DNA from: Leptospira ryugenii
GTDB lineage: Bacteria; Spirochaetota; Leptospiria; Leptospirales; Leptospiraceae
Length of the DNA: 64,000 nt
Assembly: GCF_003114855.1 (NCBI RefSeq)
Contig: NZ_BFBB01000008.1
Location: 248,001 to 312,000, forward strand
Direction: 5' to 3'
Of this stretch, positions 8,713 to 17,861 are shown piece by piece; within the stretch, counting starts at the first letter, position 1; each line of letters opens with the position of its first letter. Position numbers and translations under genes: made by a program. The notes under the pieces were generated by a model. The model searched no databases, was not told the DNA's origin, and was given only the letters and a program-made list of their open reading frames with translations.

Positions 8713-10035
8713 ATGTATTGCGATCTTCACAACCACCTTTATGGCTGTTTACCTGCAGAAACATTATATCGGATAGGAAAAAATAATCCAAACCCTAGGT
8801 GGCACATCTACCTTGATTCTTACGAAAAAGCGTACGGTAAGAGGATCTACACTTCGAGCTTTTTTGAGGACTTTAAAGATATAGATTCTTTTAAACAATT
8901 ATATCATTTCAAAGAAAAAGCTCCATTTTTGCACTTTCAAGCAAAGTTCAATCTCATCATAGCACTCATTGAATTTCATGAGAAAGAAATAAAGGAAGTT
9001 TCTCGTGACGTCATTCTATCTCATGCACAATCAAACGTGAGTTATGTAGAATACAGGCTAATGTTTCCTAAAGATGAGCCGAGAGATAGTTTTTTTAGAA
9101 AGTTGATCTCCGCTTGCGAAGGAATGATTCTAGGTGAAGAAGTAGCCAAAAAAGAAGGTTTTCCCATTCGCGCAAATTTAGCAATGTCTTTACATAGAGA
9201 CCTAAATTTCGAAAGACAGTATGATTGGATGAAAAACTGGATGGAAAAGGAAAAGACCATCAAAGACAAATTAGTCGGTATCGATTTCTGCCATATAGAA
9301 GAAGGCCATTCTCCTAAACACAAACAATCTTTTTTCCAACAAGTTTTATCGGATAATCGAGCGGAGACTTCTACTGCGCTGAGTATTTTATATCATGTGG
9401 GAGAAAGCTTTCGAGACAAAACTCCTTTTTCAGCCGTTAGGTGGGTTTTAGAATCAGCCCAATACGGTGCTCATCGCCTGGGACATGCACTTGCTTTGGG
9501 GATAGATCCGGATTTCTTTAAAGGTGAGGAAAGAGTAGAATCAATTGCGGAAAGGATAGATCAACTCAAATATGAAATTGAAAATTATGAAACCATTGCT
9601 CAATTTGGAAATTTCTTTCCGAAGCAAGAATTAGAAGATTCTTTAAAGGAGATACTCTCTAAGCCTTTCTCGGATCATGTCTTAGTTATGATGGATTCTA
9701 AAAAGACAAAGTATTTAGAAACCTTTCAAAATTATGCGATGGCAATGATTGCCAAGACCAAGGCCGTGATCGAATGTTGCCCAACTTCAAATCTTTACAT
9801 TGGAATGTTAGAGCAAATCAAAGACCATCCTTTGCGAAGATTTCTGAACAGTGGTTTGCGAGTAACCATCGGCTCGGATGATCCTGGATTATTTGATAGT
9901 GATTTAAAGATAGAGTATGAAAGAGCAAACGAAGCAGGAGTATTTCCGGAAGAATTGGAAGCGATTCGAAAGCTCTCCTTCCAATACACCTCCCCTATTT
10001 TATCTGGAAGGGAAATCCTTGACCAATCTACATAG
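8713..10035 (+). CDS. Adenosine-deaminase-family metal-dependent hydrolase
   Basis: A 440-residue member of the adenosine/AMP deaminase fold. The metal-binding HNH motif is at residues 6-8 (CDLHNHLYG), followed by HVGES, a GAHRLGHALALGID helix with the third His, and TIGSDDPGLF, the conserved Asp-Asp pair. It is longer than typical adenosine deaminases (about 340) because of an insertion between the third His and the Asp pair, so the substrate may differ. AAGGA lies 11 bases upstream of the ATG. The gene is divergent from MATE, with a very short shared promoter region. Confidence 0.82.
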   Translation: MYCDLHNHLYGCLPAETLYRIGKNNPNPRWHIYLDSYEKAYGKRIYTSSFFEDFKDIDSFKQLYHFKEKAPFLHFQAKFNLIIALIEFHEKEIKEVSRDVILSHAQSNVSYVEYRLMFPKDEPRDSFFRKLISACEGMILGEEVAKKEGFPIRANLAMSLHRDLNFERQYDWMKNWMEKEKTIKDKLVGIDFCHIEEGHSPKHKQSFFQQVLSDNRAETSTALSILYHVGESFRDKTPFSAVRWVLESAQYGAHRLGHALALGIDPDFFKGEERVESIAERIDQLKYEIENYETIAQFGNFFPKQELEDSLKEILSKPFSDHVLVMMDSKKTKYLETFQNYAMAMIAKTKAVIECCPTSNLYIGMLEQIKDHPLRRFLNSGLRVTIGSDDPGLFDSDLKIEYERANEAGVFPEELEAIRKLSFQYTSPILSGREILDQST

Positions 10036-10059
10036 GCGGATCAGCCTAGATCCTATCCT

Positions 10060-10740
10060 ATGAAATCGTTCGCTGCCAGTTTGGCTTTGTTTGGCTCATT
10101 GTTTTCTATTATGGGCGTGGGCGAACTTATGTCGCAAACTAAGGATGGCTTCTACGACACCAACAACTACGACCTCAGAAACCTCCCTGGTTACGATCCT
10201 GAAGCGGAAGTGTTACGAGATGTAGAACAGCCTCCAAGTATCAGCAAACCAAGTTTGGCCAGCCCAAAGGACGTTCGCACAAAATATGATCCCATCGCTT
10301 CCATCCCAGGTGCAGGTGCTCTTCTACCCTCTCAAACCCAAACTACCAGCTCACAAAATCCGTATACGAATTCTGCTCTCACCCGCTCACCAATAAACCC
10401 TCTGACAGGGGAAATCAACCCCCAAGCCCTCCAAAACCAAAATAACCGAAGTAGAAACAAAAAAGAAATACAAAAGAAGCTTCGTGAGGAGTTTGATGAG
10501 GAAGCAGTTTATGAGGAAACGAAGTTTAGACGCGGTTATATTATATTTTTTCTAACCTTTCCATTTGCTTTGGGTGCTTCCGCAGCTCTTGCAGCATCTC
10601 TACTCCAAGCAAAAACAGCCATTGGAAGTTTTATTATGCTGAGTGGTTCCATCGGGCTTTCTGGTACGAATGTATATCTCGACCAACAACGATTAGAAGA
10701 GCATAGAAAAAATAAAAAAGAAAAACAACGAGAAGAGTGA
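10060..10740 (+). CDS. Signal-peptide protein with C-terminal membrane hairpin, upstream of trkH
   Basis: A 226-residue protein of no recognised family. An N-terminal signal-like segment (MKSFAASLALFGSLFSIMGV) is followed by a Pro/Ser/Asn/Gln-rich disordered stretch (about 40-135), a charged region, and two hydrophobic segments near the C-terminus (about 162-182 and 190-206) ending in a very basic tail. Its stop overlaps the GTG start of trkH, so it is coupled to potassium uptake genes; a link to that transporter is inference. Confidence 0.65.
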   Translation: MKSFAASLALFGSLFSIMGVGELMSQTKDGFYDTNNYDLRNLPGYDPEAEVLRDVEQPPSISKPSLASPKDVRTKYDPIASIPGAGALLPSQTQTTSSQNPYTNSALTRSPINPLTGEINPQALQNQNNRSRNKKEIQKKLREEFDEEAVYEETKFRRGYIIFFLTFPFALGASAALAASLLQAKTAIGSFIMLSGSIGLSGTNVYLDQQRLEEHRKNKKEKQREE

Positions 10741-12554
10741 AACAAACCTACAAAAAGGCAAAGATAGCCTATTTTATTCGAGAGTTGGATGTCCTTCGCC
10801 TAAACATCCGAAAGTTTTATCTAGACCATTTACAAACATTCGGTAGATCGTTTTACATTCTTTCAGGGATTGTATCTTTCTTTATTTTGATTTTCGAATA
10901 TGGATTTTATTATCCAACAAATTGGATACCTTATGTCAAGTTTCTTGTCTCTTCTTTGGTATATTACTTTCTCTTTTATGAGATACTGTCTTTCCTATTT
11001 AGCCATGAAGATCCTAAACATTACTTAAAAACACATAAAATACAAGTTGTCATTATAGTTCTCATATTACTCGAAAGTTTATTTGAAGAAAACATTCTGA
11101 ATCTCTTAAATCAGTACCATGTTACAGGATCAGACTCTACTTTAATTTTTCTCTCTACAAATCAGATACTCTTTACCTTTGCAAACTTAGCTCACTTTTA
11201 TAGAATTTCAAAATTTTCAAAAGCAAAAAAGTTAAACCCTTCTTTTATCTTTATATCTTCTTTTGCATTCATCATTTTTTTAGGAAGTCTTTTCCTACAC
11301 TTTCCAAAGGCCTCATACCAAAATGTAAAAAGCATAGATATCATCTTTACTGCAGTATCTGCGACCTGTGTAACTGGTTTGAGCACCATCAATATATCAG
11401 AACAGTTTACCCTAACAGGACAACTCATCATCCTTCTTATGATTCAAATTGGTGGATTGGGATTGATGACATTGTCTTCCTTTTTCTCATTCATCTTAGC
11501 CGGCCAATCAACGGTGAATGATAAACTAATGATTAAAGACCTTTTATCTGAAGAATCCATTGGAAGGGTAAAAAGTTTACTAACCCAAATCGCATTTCTA
11601 ACCTTTTGGATTGAGCTGATCGGTTCAATTTTATTATTTCTGCAATTTCCCAAAGAAACTGGCTTGGGTACCGCCGAAAAAATCTACTACTCCGTTTTTC
11701 ATTCCATATCTGCATTTTGCAATGCGGGTTTTAGTCTGATGCCATCTAACTTCTCAGATCCAAATTTTTCCTCAAATGTCTCCTTTTTGTCCTCTATTAT
11801 GTTCTTAATCGTACTCGGTGGACTTGGATTTCCCGTCGTAAACCAATTGTATATGCTTATTTCTTTTCGATCAAACCACCATAAAAAATTTTCCGTTACC
11901 TCTAAACTTGTTTTGATCAGTACTCTCTCTCTGATAGGCTTCGGAGCTGTATCTTATTTTTATTTGGAACAGGAGTTTACTTTAAAGAATAAGAGTCTAG
12001 GTGAGCAAATCTTACATTCGCTTTTTTATTCCATTACAACAAGAACTGCTGGATTTAATACCTTGGATATTGCACAAATGGGCCTACCCATAACATTCAT
12101 TAGTTTTTTCCTGATGTGGGTTGGGGCGTCTCCCATCTCGACTGGTGGTGGAGTCAAAACAACAACAATCGCGATTTCATTTTTGAATATTGTTGATCAG
12201 ATACGTGGGAAGGAAAGATTAGAAATCTTTCATCGCTCCATAGCCCCAAGTACGATTGCAAGAGCTAGTGCGTCCATAGTTTTATCATTATTTGTTATAT
12301 TCTCAGCTATCTTAAGTCTGTTGCTCTGTGAATCGGCACCTTTTGTCGACATTTGCTTTGAAGTTGTGTCTGCTTTTGGTACTGTAGGATTAACGCGAGG
12401 CTTAACACCCGTTCTCTCCTCATCGGGTAAGATTATTTTATGCTTTGTTATGTTCGTAGGTAGAGTAGGTATTTTAACCTTATTGATCGCAATTACTAGA
12501 CAGACAAAGAATTATGCTTATAAATATCCTGTAGAGTACGTTGTGGTAGGATGA
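10737..12554 (+). CDS. trkH: TrkH/KtrB-type potassium uptake membrane subunit
   Basis: A 605-residue polytopic protein of the Trk/Ktr family. Pore-loop segments are visible around SATCVTGLSTI, HSISAFCNAGFSL, TTRTAGFNT and SAFGTVGLTRG, each carrying the Gly of the selectivity filter. The first 170 or so residues form an extra hydrophobic N-terminal extension, making it longer than typical KtrB (about 450). The start is GTG at 10737, overlapping the previous stop. The regulatory subunit follows 1 bp later. Confidence 0.92.
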   Translation: MKQTYKKAKIAYFIRELDVLRLNIRKFYLDHLQTFGRSFYILSGIVSFFILIFEYGFYYPTNWIPYVKFLVSSLVYYFLFYEILSFLFSHEDPKHYLKTHKIQVVIIVLILLESLFEENILNLLNQYHVTGSDSTLIFLSTNQILFTFANLAHFYRISKFSKAKKLNPSFIFISSFAFIIFLGSLFLHFPKASYQNVKSIDIIFTAVSATCVTGLSTINISEQFTLTGQLIILLMIQIGGLGLMTLSSFFSFILAGQSTVNDKLMIKDLLSEESIGRVKSLLTQIAFLTFWIELIGSILLFLQFPKETGLGTAEKIYYSVFHSISAFCNAGFSLMPSNFSDPNFSSNVSFLSSIMFLIVLGGLGFPVVNQLYMLISFRSNHHKKFSVTSKLVLISTLSLIGFGAVSYFYLEQEFTLKNKSLGEQILHSLFYSITTRTAGFNTLDIAQMGLPITFISFFLMWVGASPISTGGGVKTTTIAISFLNIVDQIRGKERLEIFHRSIAPSTIARASASIVLSLFVIFSAILSLLLCESAPFVDICFEVVSAFGTVGLTRGLTPVLSSSGKIILCFVMFVGRVGILTLLIAITRQTKNYAYKYPVEYVVVG

Positions 12555-12555
12555 A

Positions 12556-13251
12556 ATGGAACGGAAAAAGATAGCAGTTATCGGTTTGGGAAGTTTTGGT
12601 ACTATGCTTACCAAATATCTATTTGAAGAAGGTCATGAGGTACTAGCGATTGACCTCCAAGAAGATTTGGTTGATGCTGTAAAAGATTTTTCAACAGTTT
12701 CAGTTTGTTTGGATGCAACAGATGAAAATGCACTGAGATCACAAGCAATAGATGAAATGGATATTGTAGTGATAGCTCTTGCAGATGATTTTCAAACTTC
12801 TGTTATCTGCGCAGATCTTTTAAAAAAATGCGGTGCAGTCAGCATCTATGCTCGTTACCAAACAGAATTACAACAAAGAGTACTAAGCCTATTAGGTGTC
12901 AAAAATCTTTTCAATCCGGAAGAAAAGGCCGCCAAATCTATGGCTGAGATCGTGGGTTATTCTAGTATGCGTGCTAATTTTCAAGTCTCGGAAGAATACC
13001 ATGTTGTGGAAGTAAATGTTCCAAAACGCTACGTAGGAAAAACGATAGCAGAGGCTGACATTCGGCATACCTATGAGATCAACATCATCACAATCAAACG
13101 CCCCCAAGAAGCAAAAGAAAATAAAAGAGCTTCGGATGTTAAACAAGAGAAAGTATTGGGTATTCCAAAAGGAAATATGACTCTCAGAGAGAATGATGTC
13201 CTAGTGCTTTTTGCATCTCAAACCTCTCTTACCAAATTTTTGGAAGGTTAA
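12556..13251 (+). CDS. trkA: TrkA/KtrA-type regulatory subunit (RCK_N plus RCK_C)
   Basis: A 231-residue cytoplasmic protein with a nucleotide-binding Rossmann motif at the N-terminus (IAVIGLGSFGTML, GxGxxG) followed by the conserved AIDLQED acidic strand end, i.e. RCK_N, and a C-terminal RCK_C/TrkA_C domain (about 140-231). It gates the adjacent TrkH/KtrB channel in response to bound nucleotides. A single RCK unit fits the Ktr rather than the two-domain TrkA arrangement. Confidence 0.92.
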   Translation: MERKKIAVIGLGSFGTMLTKYLFEEGHEVLAIDLQEDLVDAVKDFSTVSVCLDATDENALRSQAIDEMDIVVIALADDFQTSVICADLLKKCGAVSIYARYQTELQQRVLSLLGVKNLFNPEEKAAKSMAEIVGYSSMRANFQVSEEYHVVEVNVPKRYVGKTIAEADIRHTYEINIITIKRPQEAKENKRASDVKQEKVLGIPKGNMTLRENDVLVLFASQTSLTKFLEG

Positions 13252-13252
13252 T

Positions 13253-14050
13253 TTGTCATTCCCAGAAAGAATCATTTGTTTAACAGAAGAGAGTACAGAG
13301 CTACTTTATCTTTTAGGTGAAGAAGACCGTATCGTTGGCATATCCGCTTACACAGTAAGGCCAGATAGAGCAAAAAAAGAGAAACCTAAAGTTTCCGCTT
13401 TTATCAAAGGAAATTTAAAAAAGATCCAATCATTAAACCCTGATTTGGTGATCGGATTTTCTGATATTCAAGCCAATTTAGCAAAGGATCTGATTTCTTT
13501 GGGTTTAAATGTACTCATCACAAACCAACGATCCATTGCTGAAATCCTAAATTCTATGTTTCTGATCGGCACGATTGTAGGTAAAGAAAAAGAAGTAACT
13601 TCACTCATCAATGATTGGAAGATAAATCTTCAGACCTATGAAGAGGAGAGTCGAAACCAAACTCAGCGCCCCAAAGTCTTCTTCCAAGAATGGGACGATC
13701 CTATCATTTCAGGTATACAATGGGTAAGTGAAGCCATCCAATTGGCTGGTGGTGAGGATGTCTTTCCAAAGTTAGGTGAGGAGAAGGCAGCAAAGGATAG
13801 AATTATTACTGCCAAATCCGTAGCAGATACAAATCCCGATGGCATTATAGGTTGCTGGTGTGGAAAACCTATGGATTGGGATTGGGTGAGAAACCACCCA
13901 GAATGGCAAAGTACCACTGCCGTCCAAAAGGATACAATCTTTGAGATGGACCCAAGCATCATCCTCCAGCCGGGTCCTGCGCTGTTTACGGATGGGATTC
14001 CGAAACTAAGGGAAATTATCTCAGAAATCCGATCCAAACTTTATCCTTAG
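13253..14050 (+). CDS. Cobalamin-binding-like periplasmic-binding-fold protein (BtuF-type), no signal peptide
   Basis: About 265 residues of the Peripla_BP_2 fold, recognised from the opening PERIICLTEESTELLYLLGE, the INP-like SLNPDLVIGFSDIQ, and the C-terminal EWDDPIISGIQWVSEAIQLA typical of BtuF-like proteins. The start is placed at TTG 13253, preceded by GGAAGG; the longer frame would run inside trkA. With this start there is no signal peptide, so it may act in the cytoplasm or be anchored another way. It follows trkA by 1 bp. No permease or ATPase gene is nearby. Confidence 0.75.
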   Translation: MSFPERIICLTEESTELLYLLGEEDRIVGISAYTVRPDRAKKEKPKVSAFIKGNLKKIQSLNPDLVIGFSDIQANLAKDLISLGLNVLITNQRSIAEILNSMFLIGTIVGKEKEVTSLINDWKINLQTYEEESRNQTQRPKVFFQEWDDPIISGIQWVSEAIQLAGGEDVFPKLGEEKAAKDRIITAKSVADTNPDGIIGCWCGKPMDWDWVRNHPEWQSTTAVQKDTIFEMDPSIILQPGPALFTDGIPKLREIISEIRSKLYP

Positions 14051-14170
14051 CCGAAGCGTCCGAGACTCGGGAATCTTCGCACAGGAAATAGTAGCTTTGT
14101 CATCTGTTTGTAATCATTTTGTAACAGAAAAATTCTAAGCTTTTGACAATAATCTGATCTGGAGAACTCC

Positions 14171-14983
14171 ATGACTTTTCTCTTCAAGCTACCATACAAG
14201 AAAATGAACTCTTTATTGGTATTATCACTTCTCTTTTCTGCACTTACCATATCTCAACTCAGCGCACAAGACACACCGCCAACGGATACTCCTCCGCCTA
14301 GTCTTGAAACGGAAAAAAAAGCGGAAGCACCTGTTGTTGAAAAAGAATCAGAAATTGGTTTAGTTAAATTATTCAAAACTGGTGGGTGGTCCATGTGGCC
14401 CCTACTACTATCTTCCTTTGTGGCTTTGGGAGTGATCTTCGAAAGAATCTATTTCTTCTTCACGGCAAAATTAGTTCGAAAAGGATTCAACCAGGACCTC
14501 CAAGATGCAATCGATTCCAATGGTCTAACCGGTGTATCTCAATTCCTCAGTGCTAACGAAGGACAAAGGATCACTGAGGTTCTCAAAAATGGAATGGAAG
14601 TATCGCAAAATGATCCTGAAATTTTTGCATCTGGGATTGAAAGAGAAGCTGGAGAGGTTATCACTCTATTAGAAAAAGGTCTTACGGTATTGGCGGCAGT
14701 ATCAACGATTGCTCCTCTAGTAGGTTTCTTGGGAACTGTATCTGGTATGATCAATGCTTTCGATGCGATCGCAAATGCTGACCAAGTAAACGCGAAAGTT
14801 GTTGCTGGTGGTATCAAAGAAGCTCTCATTACCACAGCTGCTGGTTTGATAGTTGCCATTCCTGCAATGACATTTTACCAATATCTACAAGGTCGCGTCT
14901 CCTTCTTCACCTCAGAAGTAGAAGAAGCAGCAAATAAAATTTATAAAGAATACCTAAAAGTAAAAGCCGGCAAAAAAGCTTAA
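14171..14983 (+). CDS. exbB: ExbB/TolQ-family proton channel subunit
   Basis: A 270-residue protein with an N-terminal signal-like segment ending near SQLSAQ, a Pro/Glu-rich linker (about 37-60), a transmembrane helix (about 74-95), and the MotA/TolQ/ExbB core with two more helices ([20 protein letters not shown] and the helix near [15 protein letters not shown]). With ExbD it turns the proton gradient into work for TonB at the outer membrane. GGAGAA precedes the ATG. It is first in a four-gene operon. Confidence 0.92.
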   Translation: MTFLFKLPYKKMNSLLVLSLLFSALTISQLSAQDTPPTDTPPPSLETEKKAEAPVVEKESEIGLVKLFKTGGWSMWPLLLSSFVALGVIFERIYFFFTAKLVRKGFNQDLQDAIDSNGLTGVSQFLSANEGQRITEVLKNGMEVSQNDPEIFASGIEREAGEVITLLEKGLTVLAAVSTIAPLVGFLGTVSGMINAFDAIANADQVNAKVVAGGIKEALITTAAGLIVAIPAMTFYQYLQGRVSFFTSEVEEAANKIYKEYLKVKAGKKA

Positions 14984-14995
14984 TAGGCACCTCAT

Positions 14996-15415
14996 ATGAT
15001 TAAGTTAAAAAAGAAACAGGAGTTAGAAGAGATATCGGCAGCGTCAATGTCGGATATCGCTTTCTTACTTTTGGTATTTTTTATGGTCACGGCAGTATTC
15101 TTTGTTAAGGAAGGATTGAATATCAGCCTTCCGAGAAAACAATCGGAGCCGCAACCTTTCTTAAGAAAGAACGTCTACGAGATTCTCGTAACACAAGACA
15201 AGTTTAAGATGAGAAACTCTTCTTTCGGGACGAAAGAATTCAGTGACCTTAAAGAATTCAGAAAAGAATTGAACGCAATGGAAATTCCTGATCTTCCGAA
15301 CAAACTTGCTCTGATTGTAACAACTGGTGATACAAAGTATGGTAAGATGTTGGATGCTCTATCTGCCGTTCAGTTAAGAGGATTTGAAAAAATCTCCGTA
15401 AGGAAGAAACAATAA
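14996..15415 (+). CDS. exbD: ExbD/TolR-family protein (first copy)
   Basis: A 139-residue protein with a short cytoplasmic start, one transmembrane helix beginning [20 protein letters not shown] that carries the conserved channel Asp, and a periplasmic ExbD/TolR domain. It lies 12 bp after exbB, and its stop overlaps the ATG of the second exbD. Two ExbD proteins per operon are common in several phyla and may form a heterodimer. Confidence 0.92.
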   Translation: MIKLKKKQELEEISAASMSDIAFLLLVFFMVTAVFFVKEGLNISLPRKQSEPQPFLRKNVYEILVTQDKFKMRNSSFGTKEFSDLKEFRKELNAMEIPDLPNKLALIVTTGDTKYGKMLDALSAVQLRGFEKISVRKKQ

Positions 15416-15837
15416 TGTTAAAGAGAAAAAGAGTTTCACCAAGTGTGCCTGTTAGCTCGATGGCTGACATTGCTTTTTTGCTTCTTGTCTTCTTTATGGT
15501 AACATCTGTTCTTGATTCTGACCCAGATCTTCCTATTGATCTTCCAGATGTTCCTGGTGGAGAACAATTAAACAAAAAAATAGCAAATCTCTATCTAAGC
15601 GCTGATGCAAATCGAACTGTTTATTTCAATTCGATCCAAATGCCGATGAACGAGGCAATCAACAACATCAGAGCAAAACTCAGCACCAATCCAGACTTAA
15701 AGATTTTGATTCACGCAGATCAAAATTTGACTTACAATGAAATCGATAACACCTTCGAACTCTTGAAAGAAGTTGGTGCTCTAAAAGTTTCTTTGGTTAC
15801 CAAGACCACCCAGGGTGGTGGATTAACAGGAAAATAG
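15415..15837 (+). CDS. exbD: ExbD/TolR-family protein (second copy)
   Basis: 140 residues, same architecture as the preceding gene: transmembrane helix [20 protein letters not shown] with the channel Asp, then a periplasmic domain with the [12 protein letters not shown] segment typical of ExbD. It starts on the last base of the previous gene's stop codon and is followed by the TonB gene after 1 bp. Confidence 0.92.
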   Translation: MLKRKRVSPSVPVSSMADIAFLLLVFFMVTSVLDSDPDLPIDLPDVPGGEQLNKKIANLYLSADANRTVYFNSIQMPMNEAINNIRAKLSTNPDLKILIHADQNLTYNEIDNTFELLKEVGALKVSLVTKTTQGGGLTGK

Positions 15838-15838
15838 T

Positions 15839-16432
15839 GTGAATACCATCGCTTTACCAAGACGCTCGAAACGACAGATGGTGCATCGGTTCATTGACCG
15901 ATACCGAATGGAAGTCGGCCTTGCACTTTCCGTTACTATACAGTTACTTGTTCTCTTTTTTTGGTACACTCCAAGTTTTGAAAGCAATAGTCTTGATGAT
16001 CTTATCGAAGAAGTTGCCTTCATCGACAATGTTCAGATTACTGAGCCGGTTTCGGAATCAAAACCGACTGATGGAGACTTCGACCTAACGGACAAAGAGA
16101 AAGAAGAGAAAAAAGAGGATCCTCGTGTAGCCGGTGCCTCTGATCCGATTGTTTCTGGTGCTACTTCACCAGTTGACTTAACACCGAATGTCCGGCCAGA
16201 GTATACGGACGAAGCAAAGTCACAAGGGATCACAGGAACGCTCACTTTGGAAGTGGTGATCGCAGATACGGGCGAAGTGCTCCGAGTGCGCTCAGTCGGA
16301 AAGACTTTGGGTGCTGGTTTGGAACAGGCAGCCATTGCTACCTACAAGAGGAAACGTTTCTCCCCTTCTATTTTGGAAGGTAAGGCCATCACTGTAAAAG
16401 TTTTGGTTCCGATTCGATTTACGCTAAACTAA
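15839..16432 (+). CDS. tonB: TonB-family energy transducer
   Basis: 197 residues from a GTG start at 15839. A basic N-terminus and one transmembrane helix (about 26-44) are followed by an acidic Asp/Glu/Lys linker instead of the usual Pro-rich spacer, then a C-terminal TonB domain (about 118-197) with the family hallmark [20 protein letters not shown]. It should couple ExbB/ExbD to outer-membrane receptors. No TonB-dependent receptor gene is in the window, so the partner is unknown. Confidence 0.9.
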   Translation: MNTIALPRRSKRQMVHRFIDRYRMEVGLALSVTIQLLVLFFWYTPSFESNSLDDLIEEVAFIDNVQITEPVSESKPTDGDFDLTDKEKEEKKEDPRVAGASDPIVSGATSPVDLTPNVRPEYTDEAKSQGITGTLTLEVVIADTGEVLRVRSVGKTLGAGLEQAAIATYKRKRFSPSILEGKAITVKVLVPIRFTLN

Positions 16433-16437
16433 AAAAC

Positions 16438-16471
16438 AAAGCCATTCAGTTCTGTTCCTGGATGGCTTTTT
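16438..16471 (+). terminator. Terminator after the exbB-tonB operon
   Basis: A 12-bp stem (AAAGCCATTCAG / CTGGATGGCTTT, one wobble pair) with an 8-base loop and a T run. It overlaps the 3' end of the convergent lipoprotein gene. Confidence 0.8.
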
Positions 16472-17282
16472 CCTCAGTAAGGGGTTTTGTTGGCACCTCT
16501 ATCCTCTCAATGCGAATTTCATGCACAAAGTCTGGATCATCAAATTTATCTAGGATGGATATTCTTCTCGGGAACTGCTTTCCTTCCCAATTTTCATAAT
16601 AGCCAAACTTAAGTGTACCTTTGTACCAAGAAAATAGTTCTCGATAGGTGAACTCCACCCACTCCAAAGCACCAGTTTCCTTTTCGAAATAAGCAAGGTA
16701 TTGGTCAACATCTGGATTTGCATCCACCTGAACATTTGTCAAATAGACTCGTTCATAAGTTTTTCCTAATAATTGAATATCACCAGCATACTGAATGATC
16801 TCATAATTTTTTAGATTCCAAACCATCAATAAATACAAACGAAGTGATTCAAGGTAAACCCTGACTTCATCATCGCCGGTAAACACCTTTCCAGTATCTG
16901 GCGAAATTTGGTAAACGTCCTTCTTTACCAATCCATAGTAGATCCCTTTGTTGACTCCGTTTAATAACTCGATCTCCATTGAGTCTTTTTCAAAATCTAA
17001 AAACACTTTCATTCGTTGTTCATTTTCTTTGATGGGTGTGAAAAACCGGACTGCTTTCGAATGCCATACATCTTTCAATGTAAATTGGATTTGTTTGTAG
17101 CGTTTCCAATCATCTGGTTTCATCGCTGGCTCAATTGGATTTGTAATAATGGTTAAGCCTTTTTGTTTTAAGTCGGGATTGATCCCGGTTTGGGCTAATT
17201 CCTTCGGTCTGAGATCTGCAAGTTTACATGAGCAAAGTATGGTAAGAATCGAAAAATATGCTAAGTTCCGTAATGCTTTCAT
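16446..17282 (-). CDS. Hypothetical lipoprotein
   Basis: 278 residues with an N-terminal signal ending in a lipobox-like LCSC (Cys19). The mature part is a mixed, aromatic-rich sequence with repeated short beta-like stretches (YGLVKKDVYQI, YLLMVWNLKNYEIIQYAGDI, LKFGYYENWEGKQFPRRI), which vaguely resemble LolA-like lipoprotein carriers. No family is claimed. It is convergent with tonB and separated from the phasin gene by a terminator. Confidence 0.7.
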   Translation of the reverse strand: MKALRNLAYFSILTILCSCKLADLRPKELAQTGINPDLKQKGLTIITNPIEPAMKPDDWKRYKQIQFTLKDVWHSKAVRFFTPIKENEQRMKVFLDFEKDSMEIELLNGVNKGIYYGLVKKDVYQISPDTGKVFTGDDEVRVYLESLRLYLLMVWNLKNYEIIQYAGDIQLLGKTYERVYLTNVQVDANPDVDQYLAYFEKETGALEWVEFTYRELFSWYKGTLKFGYYENWEGKQFPRRISILDKFDDPDFVHEIRIERIEVPTKPLTEEKAIQEQN

Positions 17283-17327
17283 CTAATTCCATCTGAGTGA
17301 AAAAGATAACAATGTCAATGCGTATAA

Positions 17328-17355
17328 ATAAAAAAGGCTGGTCTAAGCCAGCCTT
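17328..17355 (-). terminator. Terminator of the phasin-like gene
   Basis: On the minus strand an 8-bp GC-rich stem (AAGGCTGG / CCAGCCTT, 6-base loop) is followed by a T run. It lies about 25 bases past the phasin stop codon. Confidence 0.85.
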
Positions 17356-17379
17356 GAAAAATTTTCTTGTGTCAAGTGC

Positions 17380-17757
17380 TTACGCTTTCGCGCTAGATGC
17401 ACCTGATTTTTTAATAGATTCAGCAACTTCGTTGATCTTTGCTTTTACAGACTCAATCTTTCCTTCTGGCATTCTTGCTTTGATTTCTTCAGAAATCTTA
17501 TTGTAGTTTTCTACAATCTTAGTGCGAGTTTCTTCGTAATTTTTTCCAGCAACACTAGAGAATTCTTTAATGTCTGTTAGGATTTTATCAACACTTTGGC
17601 GGACCTTAACGGATTGCTCAGAATTGTCAGATGCTCCTTTAGAGACCAATTCATTGTAAGTTTGCTCTAACTGAACTTTTGCTTTGTCTAAGCCTTCTTT
17701 TCCAGAATTGAAGATACCGATTCCGGCATTAAGGATGTCCATGATTTGTTTTTCCAT
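17380..17757 (-). CDS. Phasin-like protein
   Basis: About 125 residues from the ATG at 17757, which has AGGAG eight bases upstream; an 8-residue longer frame lacks such support. The protein is wholly helical and Lys/Glu/Ser-rich with no Cys, Trp or membrane segment, and looks like phasin-related proteins that coat polyhydroxyalkanoate granules ([20 protein letters not shown] is typical of the N-terminus). The C-terminal [10 protein letters not shown] tail is low-complexity. It is monocistronic with its own terminator, and two palindromic operators lie directly upstream. Confidence 0.75.
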   Translation of the reverse strand: MEKQIMDILNAGIGIFNSGKEGLDKAKVQLEQTYNELVSKGASDNSEQSVKVRQSVDKILTDIKEFSSVAGKNYEETRTKIVENYNKISEEIKARMPEGKIESVKAKINEVAESIKKSGASSAKA

Positions 17758-17783
17758 TGTTTTGCTCCTGGTTGTTTTCACCT

Positions 17784-17821
17784 ATTGTGCATTGCACAAT
17801 CCAATCTTGTGCGATGCACAA
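17784..17821 (-). promoter_or_regulatory. Two palindromic operator sites upstream of the phasin-like gene
   Basis: Two near-identical palindromes, TTGTGCATTGCACAA (within 17784-17800) and TTGTGCGATGCACAA (17807-17821), have centres 22 bp apart, about two helical turns. Both contain TGCRNYGCA, the core reported for PhaR/PhbF-type regulators of phasin genes in proteobacteria. They start 27 bp upstream of the phasin ATG. Confidence 0.7.
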
Positions 17822-17861
17822 TTTCTGTAAAGTACTTTTTTAGGAGTTAAACGGATTTTTT

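Noticed and set aside
7340..8791. Longer MATE start at 8791
   Set aside because: The additional 32 residues are not MATE-like and would overlap the well-supported divergent gene starting at 8713.
13200..13260. Cobalamin riboswitch before the BtuF-like gene
   Set aside because: The gene starts 1 bp after trkA, leaving no room for a leader, and no B12-box was seen.
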